The position numbers and the translations under genes were made by a program. From Desulfohalobiaceae bacterium (GTDB lineage: Bacteria > Desulfobacterota > Desulfovibrionia > Desulfovibrionales > Desulfothermaceae), in the NCBI GenBank assembly GCA_021737525.1, contig JAIPDU010000006.1, positions 1-20,149 of the forward strand: a stretch of 20,149 nucleotides of DNA, given 5' to 3'. The notes under the pieces were generated by a model. It searched no databases. It was not told where the DNA came from and worked only from the letters and a program-made list of their open reading frames with translations. This document shows, piece after piece, positions 14,325 to 20,149 of the stretch (position 1 is its first letter; each line of letters starts with the position of its first letter).

Positions 14325-14918
14325 ATGCACGATGTGCACAACATCCTCCTCGACCGTGACGGCACCGTCATCCGGGAAAGACATTACCTGAGCAGCCCGG
14401 AGCAGGTGGAGCTTCTGCCCGGGGTGGCCCGGTCCCTGCAACGCCTGAGCCTGGCCGGATTCCACCTCTTCCTGCTCAGCAACCAGTCCGGGATCGGCAG
14501 GGGCTACTTCACCGAATCCGATCGAAAAATGGTGGACCGGAGGCTGGAAAGCCTGCTTGTCCCCTACCGGGTTGCCTTCCGGGGCAAGCTCCACTGTCCG
14601 CATACCCCGCGGGACGGCTGCACCTGCCGCAAGCCGCGCACGGGGATGTGGTCCGTCCTGCAGCGGGAGTTCGGGCTTCGTGCCGAACAAAGCCTCATGG
14701 TGGGGGACAAGATGTCGGACGTGGGATTCGGCAAAAACGCCGGCCTGGCGGCGACGGTCCTCCTACTCACCGGTCACGGGGCCGACGAGGCGCGGGATTG
14801 GGGGATACCCGAGCCGAGCGGGCCCTGGCGCGAAGAAGGAGAGTCCCGGCCCGGGGAATGGCCCGATGTCATCGCCCGTGACCTGGACGCGTTCCGTGCC
14901 TGGCTCCTGCGGGGCTGA
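14325..14918 (+). CDS. gmhB: D-glycero-D-manno-heptose-1,7-bisphosphate 7-phosphatase (HAD family)
   Basis: GmhB removes the 7-phosphate of heptose bisphosphate on the route to ADP-heptose for the LPS inner core. The 197-residue protein has HAD motif I DRDGT (10-14), motif II within LSNQSGIGRG (51-60), the GmhB-type zinc loop Cys-91, His-93, Cys-99 and Cys-101 (CPHTPRDGCTC), Lys-103, and the acidic motif GDKMSD (127-132). The zinc loop and SNQSG segment distinguish it from the related histidinol phosphatase, though the two are easily confused. The C-terminal ~45 residues (Trp/Pro/Glu-rich, GPWREEGESRPGEW) are not a familiar part of the family. ATG 14325 lacks a clear Shine-Dalgarno sequence; an in-frame GTG nine bases on is an alternative. 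Confidence 0.88.
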   Translation: MHDVHNILLDRDGTVIRERHYLSSPEQVELLPGVARSLQRLSLAGFHLFLLSNQSGIGRGYFTESDRKMVDRRLESLLVPYRVAFRGKLHCPHTPRDGCTCRKPRTGMWSVLQREFGLRAEQSLMVGDKMSDVGFGKNAGLAATVLLLTGHGADEARDWGIPEPSGPWREEGESRPGEWPDVIARDLDAFRAWLLRG

Positions 14919-14933
14919 TGCGTCCCGCCTTCC

Positions 14934-14994
14934 ACGTGCCTGCCGGCTTCTTCCTTGCCTCATCCGGCCTGAGCTGATATGTAGCCGGCCACGT
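14934..14994 (+). other. Stem-loop downstream of gmhB
   Basis: ACGTG (14934-14938) plus GCCGGCT (14942-14948) pair with AGCCGGC (14983-14989) plus CACGT (14990-14994): 12 base pairs interrupted only by a CCT bulge, with a 34-base loop. It begins 16 bases after the gmhB stop. An A-rich stretch follows instead of T, so it is not a classical terminator on the plus strand. It could be a 3' end structure or part of the neighbouring repeat region. Confidence 0.45.
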
Positions 14995-15001
14995 AAAACA
15001 A

Positions 15002-15084
15002 TTGTAACTATTCATCAACTCTAAGATCGGGATAAGTCTACCCGGGGTAGACTCCCGGTTCCGCAAGGTGCTGAACAGTTACAA
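15002..15084. repeat. Concentric imperfect palindrome before the LysM gene
   Basis: An inner, perfect pair GTCTACCC (15036-15043) and GGGTAGAC (15045-15052) is centred on one G at 15044. An outer pair TTGTAACTATTCA (15002-15014) and TGAACAGTTACAA (15072-15084) matches at 12 of 13 positions and has the same centre within a base. Between them TCCCG matches in both arms. An 83-base structure with shared centre and terminal inverted repeats looks like a MITE or a large operator. It is unrelated in sequence to the guaB-guaA element. No coding sequence or transposase is seen. Confidence 0.65.
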
Positions 15085-15250
15085 AGAATTCAAGGTTGAA
15101 GTTAACCCCGTGAAGGGATAAAGGGGACCATAAGGATTTCCCGGAGAACAGCTGTGCAGTCCCAAGATCAAGGAGAGGGATCAGGCAGCGCTCCTTGCCC
15201 GCACTATGTTCAGTATTCCTTCTGGCACCCGAGCGGAGTGACCACGGAAC
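15085..15250 (+). other. Leader region of the LysM gene
   Basis: This is the remainder of the 332-base gmhB-LysM gap. A weak promoter-like pair, TTGAAG then TAAAGG 17 bases on, starts about 15096; I do not trust it. CAAGGAG (15169-15175) and CTCCTTG (15191-15197) are inverted repeats with a 15-base loop. GGAG at 15235-15238 is a plausible ribosome binding site for ATG 15251. Nothing else stands out. Confidence 0.4.
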
Positions 15251-16711
15251 ATGAGGCATCGTCGACGTCCCCTCAGCATCGCTTGCGCCGCCTTGTCCGG
15301 GCTTTGCCTCGTCGCGTCCCTCTGCTTCGCCTCCCCTCCCAAGCTCTACTTCGAAAAGAATCTCCAGGAGCAAAACAAGGAACGCTACGCCTATCGGATC
15401 AAGAAGGGAGACCACGTCTACGATATCCTGCGGCGCTTCAAGATCTCCTCCGAGCTAAGGCCCCGTATACTGGAGCGCACCAAGGAGTTCAATCCGCAAA
15501 TCGAAGATGCCGATCGCCTGGAGGTGGGACAGCGGATCACCATTCCCCTCCCCCCGGAGCAGGTGAGGGGCGAACTCGCCCTGTCCTCCCGGGAAAATGG
15601 CACGCGGAACGCTTCCGAAAGGGAAAGACCCCGGACCACGGAAGCGGAGGGAACTACCGGAGAAAAGACCTCGGCGGCCGGTAAAAAGCCCACTGCGAAC
15701 GGTGGAAAGACCTCGGCGGCCGGCAAGGACTCCGGCGGCGGCAAGGACGCGGCGGGCGGCAAGGACCTGTGGAGCCCCCCTTCGCGCGAGACCGAAGCCG
15801 AACCGGAGCCGGAGCCAAAGCCGGAGGGAAAGGACAAGCAAAGGCGCCTGGCCCTGAAGATGCTGCGCGAAATGGGATTCAGCCCGTCCGCGGAGGACAA
15901 GATCCTCTATCCCTCGCAGAGAGGGGGCTGGGTCCATATCGACCTGGATCGCACACCCATACTGGAAACCCCGTGGGGGCAGTCCCTGCTCCTGGTCCCG
16001 GATCAGTACGCCACCTCCCTGATCCGCAAGAAGGTGGAGCGAACAGACCTCCGTGCCTGCCGGGTGAAGGATTCCTGGGCCCTGACCGATCTGTTCCAGA
16101 GCCTGCAGAAGACCACGAAAAGCAAACTCATCTTCTGGAGCCCCGGCGAGAGCCTCATCCTCAACTTCCGGCAAATGGTTCTGGAAATGCGGGCCCTGTA
16201 CCAATTCGTGATCAAGACAGGCGGCCGGTCGCGGTATTACCTCTTTTTCCGGGCCCCTTTGGCCCAGGAGCGCGCTGCGGAGTTGCTCGCGGGATTTTTG
16301 GGGCCAAAGGAAATCCGTTTCTACACCATCCCGGATGCCAAGGGAGCTCGGGAGCTCACCCAAATACGACCCTCATCCGCGGATCCACAGGAGCAGCCCC
16401 GCTTCAGCTTCGCCAACCTCTGGCCCCGTGTGGAGGACACGCTGAGATCCAAGGGCGAGACACCGGATCCTCCGGGAAACCGCAACCCCGGAACCCTTCT
16501 CAACTTCCTGCGGGAACGGGACCTGGCGGAAAAAGGGACCGTCCGCCTCCAATTCCTGCAGGAGGAAACCCCCTCCACTTCGGTGGTCCTGACCCTGCGC
16601 GCGACAAAGCTCCGCCTGGATCCTCCGGCTGTTCTGCTGCCGGACAACATGGCGGACCCCTACCTTTGCGGTCTCCTGGGCCTGGAGGGGTACGACGGAT
16701 ACAGCCTGTGA
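15251..16711 (+). CDS. Secreted LysM-domain protein of unknown function
   Basis: The 486-residue product starts with a basic signal peptide (MRHRRR, hydrophobic to about residue 26; likely cleavage after CFA at 27). One LysM domain follows at about 48-100 (YRIKKGDHVYDILRRF ... LEVGQRITIPLP), the peptidoglycan-binding fold. Residues about 110-190 are a low-complexity linker rich in Gly, Ala, Lys, Thr and then Glu-Pro (AEPEPEPKPEGK). The C-terminal ~290 residues are a globular region I do not recognise, with GGWVHIDLDRTPILETPWG, KLIFWSPGESLILNF and a conserved-looking end LRLDPPAVLLPDN. It is probably periplasmic and bound to peptidoglycan. ATG 15251 has GGAG twelve bases upstream. It stands alone, convergent with tkt. 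No catalytic motif is visible. Confidence 0.85.
   Translation: MRHRRRPLSIACAALSGLCLVASLCFASPPKLYFEKNLQEQNKERYAYRIKKGDHVYDILRRFKISSELRPRILERTKEFNPQIEDADRLEVGQRITIPLPPEQVRGELALSSRENGTRNASERERPRTTEAEGTTGEKTSAAGKKPTANGGKTSAAGKDSGGGKDAAGGKDLWSPPSRETEAEPEPEPKPEGKDKQRRLALKMLREMGFSPSAEDKILYPSQRGGWVHIDLDRTPILETPWGQSLLLVPDQYATSLIRKKVERTDLRACRVKDSWALTDLFQSLQKTTKSKLIFWSPGESLILNFRQMVLEMRALYQFVIKTGGRSRYYLFFRAPLAQERAAELLAGFLGPKEIRFYTIPDAKGARELTQIRPSSADPQEQPRFSFANLWPRVEDTLRSKGETPDPPGNRNPGTLLNFLRERDLAEKGTVRLQFLQEETPSTSVVLTLRATKLRLDPPAVLLPDNMADPYLCGLLGLEGYDGYSL
15664..15723 (+). repeat. In-frame direct repeat in the LysM linker
   Basis: AAAGACCTCGGCGGCCGG occurs at 15664-15681 and, identical, at 15706-15723. 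The 42-base period is 14 codons, so the unit encodes KTSAAGK twice. Further GGCGGCAAGGAC-like units follow (about 15733-15770). This is a tandem-type expansion of the flexible linker, likely variable in length between strains. Confidence 0.7.
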
Positions 16712-16733
16712 GGCCCCATTCCCATGGGCCGGG

Positions 16734-16767
16734 AAAAAACGAGCCCGCTGCCTGGGCAGCGGGCTCG
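16734..16767 (-). terminator. Rho-independent terminator of tkt
   Basis: CGAGCCCGCTGCC (16740-16752) and GGCAGCGGGCTCG (16755-16767) are perfect 13-base arms. In the minus-strand transcript the hairpin is followed directly by six T (plus-strand AAAAAA, 16734-16739). It lies 25 bases after the tkt stop. On the plus strand the hairpin has no T-run, so it may end the LysM transcript only weakly. Confidence 0.9.
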
Positions 16768-16792
16768 CTGAAAAACCGAACAGATCCGACAA

Positions 16793-18793
16793 CTAACTGC
16801 TTCGCAACAGCTCGCGTGCCTTGTGCAGGACACCTTCCGTACCCAGGCCGAAATGCTTGAACAGCTCCCCGCCGGGAGCGGACGCGCCGAAGCGATCCAG
16901 TCCCATGACCGCCCCCTTGCTGCCCGCGTATTTGTACCAGGCGTCGGTGGTGCCGGCCTCCACCACCAACCTGGGAACATCCCGCGGCAGCACGGAATTT
17001 TTGTATTCCGCCTCCTGGGCCTCGAAGATTTCCAGGCAGGGCATGGAAACCACCCTCACCTTGCGGCCCTCCTGATCCAATTGCCTTGCCGCACGCACAG
17101 CCGGCTCCACTTCGGAACCGGTGGCGATGATAACCAGCTCGGGCCTGTCCTGCGAGTCGAGCAGGATGTATCCGCCTCGCTCGATCTCCTGGGCCGCGGT
17201 CAGGTTGCGCACCCGCTGGGACATCTTCTGCCGGGAAAGGACCAGGGCCGAGGGTGCCCTGGCGGTCTCCAGGGCCACCCGCCAGGCGACTTGGGTCTCC
17301 ACGATATCGCAGGGCCGCCAGACCCGGAGCCCGGGAATCATCCGCAGGGACGCCGTGTGCTCCACCGGCTGGTGCGTGGGCCCGTCCTCGCCCACGCCTA
17401 TGGAGTCGTGGGTCAGAACGAACATGCTCCGGATCCCGCTCAGTGCGGCGAGGCGCATGGCGCTGCGGGCGTAATCGGAGAAGACGAGGAAGGTGCCGCA
17501 GTAGGGAATGCATCCGCCGTGCAGGGCGAGGCCGTTGACCATGGCGGCCATGCCCAGCTCCCGGACCCCGTAGTAGACGTAGTTGCCTTCGATACGGCCC
17601 TCCTCCACAGGGCAGGAACTGGAGCACAACGTGCTGTTGGAGCCGCTCAGATCGGCGGAGCCGCCCACCAGCTCGGGAAGCTGGGGGCCCAGCCGCTCCA
17701 GGATTGCTTGGGAGGCCTTGCGCGTGGCCAGGTCCTGTTCCTCGCGAACCAGCTCCTGCAGGTGCTCCTGGGCCGCCTCCCGGAATTCTTCCGGGAGATC
17801 GCCCTTCATGCGGCGCTTGAATTCCCGGGCCAGATCGGGATATTCCGCTTCGTACGCGGCAAAGCGCTCCTCCCAGTCCTTTTGCAGCTTACGCCCCGTT
17901 TCCCGGGCATCCCAGGCGTCGTACACCTCGCGGGGGATAACGAAGGGGGGATGCTCCCAGCCCAGGTTCTTCCGGGTGGCCTCCACCTCCTCCTCGCCCA
18001 GGGGGGCGCCGTGCGACTTGTGGCTCCCGCTCATATTGGGCGAGCCATAGGCGATCCGGGTCTTGCAGCAGATCAGGCTGGGCCGGCCCACGTCCTGTCT
18101 GGCCTGTTTCACCGCTTCGGAGACGGCCCGGGGATCGTGGCCGTCCACCCCGGGGATCACCTGCCAGCCGTAGGAGGAGAAGCGCGCTGCCACGTCCTCG
18201 TTGAACCACTGCCGCACATTGCCGTCGATGGAGATCTCGTTGTCGTCGTAGAACACGATGAGCTTGCCCAGCCCCAGAGTCCCGGCCAGGGAGCCCACCT
18301 CATGGGAGATGCCCTCCATGAGGCACCCGTCACCGGCAAAGACATAGGTGTAGTGATCCACGATCCGATGCTCGGAAGTATTGAACCGGGAGGCCAAAAG
18401 CATCTCCGCCAGGGCCATCCCCGCTGCGTTGCCCAGTCCCTGGCCCAGGGGTCCGGTGGTGGTCTCCACGCCAGGTGTCTGGCCGTATTCCGGGTGTCCC
18501 GGGGTCTTGGAGCCCATTTGCCGAAAGCGCTTCAACTCCTCCAGGGACAGATCGTACCCTGTCAGATGGAGCAGGGAGTAGAGCAGCATGGAGGCATGCC
18601 CGTTGGACAGGACGAACCGGTCCCGATCCACCCAGGAAGGCTCCGCTGGATTGTGCTTCAGGTAATCGCTCCACAGGACCTGGGCTATGTCCGCCATGCC
18701 CATGGGGGCACCTGGATGACCGGATCCCGCCTGTTGCACTGCGTCCAGGCTCAGCATCCGGAGCGCGTCCGCCATTTTTTTCCTCTCTTGCAT
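16793..18793 (-). CDS. tkt: Transketolase
   Basis: Transketolase moves two-carbon ketol units between sugar phosphates in the non-oxidative pentose phosphate pathway, using thiamine diphosphate. The 666-residue product aligns with E. coli TktA from the first residue. It has SGHPGAPMGMADIA (24-37, His-25), NGHASM with His-65, TPGHPEYG with His-99, the ThDP/Mg GDG at 154-156, and later FSDYARSAMR, LTHDSIGVGEDGPTHQPVEH and the C-terminal domain. I chose ATG 18793 (GGGAGG about five bases upstream), which gives the TktA-like opening. ATG 18775, preceded by GAGAGG, is a credible alternative, and a TTG at 18811 is less likely. A strong terminator follows. It is divergent from rpe, another enzyme of the same pathway. 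Confidence 0.98.
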   Translation of the reverse strand: MQERKKMADALRMLSLDAVQQAGSGHPGAPMGMADIAQVLWSDYLKHNPAEPSWVDRDRFVLSNGHASMLLYSLLHLTGYDLSLEELKRFRQMGSKTPGHPEYGQTPGVETTTGPLGQGLGNAAGMALAEMLLASRFNTSEHRIVDHYTYVFAGDGCLMEGISHEVGSLAGTLGLGKLIVFYDDNEISIDGNVRQWFNEDVAARFSSYGWQVIPGVDGHDPRAVSEAVKQARQDVGRPSLICCKTRIAYGSPNMSGSHKSHGAPLGEEEVEATRKNLGWEHPPFVIPREVYDAWDARETGRKLQKDWEERFAAYEAEYPDLAREFKRRMKGDLPEEFREAAQEHLQELVREEQDLATRKASQAILERLGPQLPELVGGSADLSGSNSTLCSSSCPVEEGRIEGNYVYYGVRELGMAAMVNGLALHGGCIPYCGTFLVFSDYARSAMRLAALSGIRSMFVLTHDSIGVGEDGPTHQPVEHTASLRMIPGLRVWRPCDIVETQVAWRVALETARAPSALVLSRQKMSQRVRNLTAAQEIERGGYILLDSQDRPELVIIATGSEVEPAVRAARQLDQEGRKVRVVSMPCLEIFEAQEAEYKNSVLPRDVPRLVVEAGTTDAWYKYAGSKGAVMGLDRFGASAPGGELFKHFGLGTEGVLHKARELLRSS

Positions 18794-18821
18794 GAGACCT
18801 CCCAGCGGCAAAATGTGGTAT

Positions 18822-18849
18822 TTGACTCTTCGGCCCTTTGCAGTATAGA
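18822..18849 (+). promoter_or_regulatory. Possible promoter reading toward rpe
   Basis: TTGACT (18822-18827, five of six) and TATAGA (18844-18849, four of six) are 16 bases apart on the plus strand. A start near 18856 would leave an rpe leader of about 170 bases. The site lies just upstream of the tkt start, and on the minus strand the same bases read TATACT, so the two divergent promoters may overlap. This is a consensus call only. Confidence 0.35.
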
Positions 18850-18870
18850 TGGTGATGTCCCCTGAAAAGC

Positions 18871-18883
18871 CCTTCCGGGAAGG
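18871..18883. repeat. Short palindrome in the tkt-rpe intergenic region
   Basis: CCTTCC and GGAAGG flank a single G. The site lies 78 bases upstream of the tkt start and 23 bases beyond the plus-strand -10 candidate. It could be an operator for either gene, but in GC-rich DNA this may be chance. Confidence 0.3.
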
Positions 18884-19025
18884 ATCGAGACGGGGGCCGC
18901 CCCGGCGTGCGGGCCGGCTCCCCGGCAGGGAGACCTTCCCGAGCAGGCGAATCGCGGGGCAACCTGTGCATGCCTTGGCTTAAGCCATTCTGTCAACCGC
19001 GGGGCCATGGGCCCGGGAGCCGGTT

Positions 19026-19721
19026 ATGAGCACACCGACAACCAAGCCGATTCTTTCACCTTCGCTTCTGTCCGCGGATTTCGGGAGGCTGGATCAGGAG
19101 CTCGCCGATCTGGAGGGGGCGGGGCTCTCCTGGGTCCACTGGGACGTCATGGACGGCGCCTTCGTGCCCAACATCACCCTCGGCGCGCCCATCGTCAAAA
19201 AATGCCGGCCCAAGACGCACCTCTTCTTCGACGTCCACCTCATGGTGGACCGGCCGGAGCGCTATCTGGACCAGTTCCTCGATGCGGGAGCCGATCTGCT
19301 CTGCATCCACGCCGAGGCCTGCACCCACCTGGAATCCGCGCTGAGCCGCATCAGCCACGGCGGGGCCCGGGCGGCCCTGGCCCTGAACCCCCATACTCCG
19401 CTGGCCTGTCTGGACTACATCCTGCCCCAGCTGGACATGGTGCTGATCATGAGCGTCAATCCCGGCTTCGGCGGGCAGAGCTTCATTCCCTTCAGCCTGC
19501 GCAAGATCCGGGATCTGGCGGAACGGATCCGCGAGGCGGGAACAAAAACCCTGATCCAGGTGGACGGGGGGGTAACTCCGGAAAATGCCGAATCCCTTGT
19601 GGCCAACGGGGCGGACGTCCTCGTTTCCGGCTCGGCCTTTTTCGCCCATCCCCCCTATAGCGAGCGGCATCAGCGTTTCCTGCAGGAGGCCCGGAAGGGT
19701 CTGGGGAGCGCAGGGAAATAG
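19026..19721 (+). CDS. rpe: Ribulose-phosphate 3-epimerase
   Basis: Rpe interconverts ribulose 5-phosphate and xylulose 5-phosphate, supplying the transketolase donor. The 231-residue (beta/alpha)8 barrel has all metal and catalytic residues: His-38 and Asp-40 in VHWDVMDG, His-71 in DVHLMV, and Asp-180 in QVDGGV. It also has PSLLSADFG at the N-terminus, the SVNPGFGGQSF loop (143-153) and GSAFF near the end. Length is normal. ATG 19026 has GGGAG six bases upstream. It is divergent from tkt across 232 bases. Confidence 0.98.
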   Translation: MSTPTTKPILSPSLLSADFGRLDQELADLEGAGLSWVHWDVMDGAFVPNITLGAPIVKKCRPKTHLFFDVHLMVDRPERYLDQFLDAGADLLCIHAEACTHLESALSRISHGGARAALALNPHTPLACLDYILPQLDMVLIMSVNPGFGGQSFIPFSLRKIRDLAERIREAGTKTLIQVDGGVTPENAESLVANGADVLVSGSAFFAHPPYSERHQRFLQEARKGLGSAGK

Positions 19722-19774
19722 CCGGCCTCGGCCCCGGACGCCCCCGGACCGAAGCCCGAAGAAGGGAGTGCGGC

Positions 19775-19793
19775 GGACAGGCCCAGCCTGTCC
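19775..19793. terminator. Hairpin between convergent rpe and the oxidoreductase gene
   Basis: GGACAGGC (19775-19782) and GCCTGTCC (19786-19793) form a perfect 8-base stem with a CCA loop, about 54 bases after the rpe stop and 16 after the stop of the minus-strand gene. There is no T-run on either strand, so intrinsic termination is uncertain. Its position between convergent genes supports a bidirectional 3' end structure. Confidence 0.45.
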
Positions 19794-19808
19794 CCCGCGA
19801 CGAGAAAA

Positions 19809-20149
19809 TCAGTATTCCTTGGGCAGCTGATCCAGCTCCGCCTTGCTGAACACGGGACCGTCCTTGCACACGTAGTAGGGCCCCACATTGCAGCGGCCGC
19901 AGATCCCGATGCCGCATTTCATGCGGTTCTCCAGGCTCATGATGATCTGATCGCTCTGCCAGCCGCACTTGTCCAGAACGGGCTGGGTGAACTTGATCAT
20001 CACCGGCGGGCCGCAGACCAGGGCCATGGCGTTCTCCGGGCTGGGGGCGATCTGCTCCGCGATCTGGGGCACGAAGCCCACGTGCTTGTCCCAGCCCGGG
20101 GCCTCGTTGTCGATGGTGAGGTGGATGTTGGCGTCGCTGGTCGTCTCCC
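19809..20149 (-). CDS. FAD/NAD(P)-binding iron-sulfur oxidoreductase, C-terminal part (hydrogenase gamma / DHOD-B type)
   Basis: The gene runs off the right edge; 112 C-terminal residues are visible, ending in PKEY. They include the end of the NAD-binding fold (MALVCGPPVMIKF) and a C-terminal [2Fe-2S] site with four cysteines in MKCGIGICGRCNVGPYYVCKDG. This is the arrangement of the iron-sulfur domain of the dihydroorotate dehydrogenase electron-transfer subunit. The same layout occurs in the gamma subunit of sulfhydrogenase-type enzymes and in the Flx/Hdr-linked oxidoreductases of sulfate reducers. The MKCGIGICGRC and VGPYYVCKDGPVF forms point to the hydrogenase-gamma or Hdr-linked group, which moves electrons between NAD(P)H and iron-sulfur partners. 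The partner genes would lie outside the window, so the exact complex is not known. Confidence 0.85.
   Translation of the reverse strand, partial: ETTSDANIHLTIDNEAPGWDKHVGFVPQIAEQIAPSPENAMALVCGPPVMIKFTQPVLDKCGWQSDQIIMSLENRMKCGIGICGRCNVGPYYVCKDGPVFSKAELDQLPKEY

Noticed and set aside
15038..15415. 125-codon minus-strand frame over the palindrome and the LysM gene start
   Set aside because: It spans repeat DNA and the signal peptide region of a better-supported gene; no domain or ribosome binding site supports it. It could be a relic of mobile DNA but I cannot show that.
16823..18865. 680-codon plus-strand open frame antisense to tkt
   Set aside because: Shadow of transketolase; no recognisable domain, and the low-complexity His/Gly/Pro-rich composition is typical of a reverse-frame artefact.
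18842..18870. TATACT as a minus-strand -10 for tkt
   Set aside because: No acceptable -35 at 15-17 bases upstream on that strand; kept only as an observation about promoter overlap.
1..20149. CRISPR arrays, tRNA or rRNA genes, transposases, toxin-antitoxin pairs
   Set aside because: I looked for regular direct repeats, tRNA-like cloverleaf ends and known protein motifs and saw none.

Overview
The window looks like chromosomal DNA of a GC-rich, Gram-negative, sulfate-reducer-like bacterium, most likely of the Desulfovibrionales (Desulfobacterota). I infer this from the gene order ccmE-F-A-B-C-D / guaB-guaA / tatB-tatC / hisB-hisA, which I recall from Desulfovibrio; from a CcmE with cysteine in place of the haem-binding histidine; from lipid A and heptose genes that imply an outer membrane; and from a hydrogenase-gamma/Hdr-type flavoprotein at the right edge. 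No taxon can be proven without a database search. I see no rRNA, tRNA, CRISPR array, transposase, integrase or phage gene.

Layout. Positions 53-14021 hold one long run of fifteen minus-strand genes. In transcription order they are: a CNNM/CBS membrane protein, ccmE, ccmF, ccmA, ccmB, ccmC, ccmD, a membrane-anchored TPR protein, guaB, guaA, tatB, tatC, hisB, a probable lipoprotein, hisA and lpxK. Many junctions are tight: 4-base overlaps at tatB/tatC, hisB/lipoprotein and lipoprotein/hisA, 11 bases at ccmF/ccmA and 20 at ccmD/TPR. Only two gaps hold clear structure, guaB-guaA and hisA-lpxK, and each carries a copy of the same palindromic repeat starting at the stop codon of the upstream gene. 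After a 303-base divergent gap come plus-strand gmhB (14325-14918), a 332-base gap with a stem-loop and a second, unrelated concentric palindrome, and a secreted LysM protein (15251-16711). A strong terminator separates that gene from minus-strand transketolase (16793-18793). Plus-strand rpe (19026-19721) is divergent from tkt. The window ends in the C-terminal part of a minus-strand FAD/NAD(P)-binding iron-sulfur oxidoreductase.

How the genes fit together. Ccm and Tat are both needed to make periplasmic redox proteins: Ccm attaches haem to c-type cytochromes, and Tat exports folded cofactor-bearing enzymes. guaB and guaA convert IMP to GMP. hisB and hisA are two separated histidine steps. 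lpxK and gmhB belong to lipid A and core heptose synthesis. tkt and rpe are both enzymes of the non-oxidative pentose phosphate pathway. The window is mostly housekeeping. The parts most worth a second look are the variant (cysteine-type) cytochrome c maturation operon, the dispersed palindromic element used twice within one operon, and the second palindrome before the LysM gene. I did not find convincing evidence of a wholly new multi-gene system.
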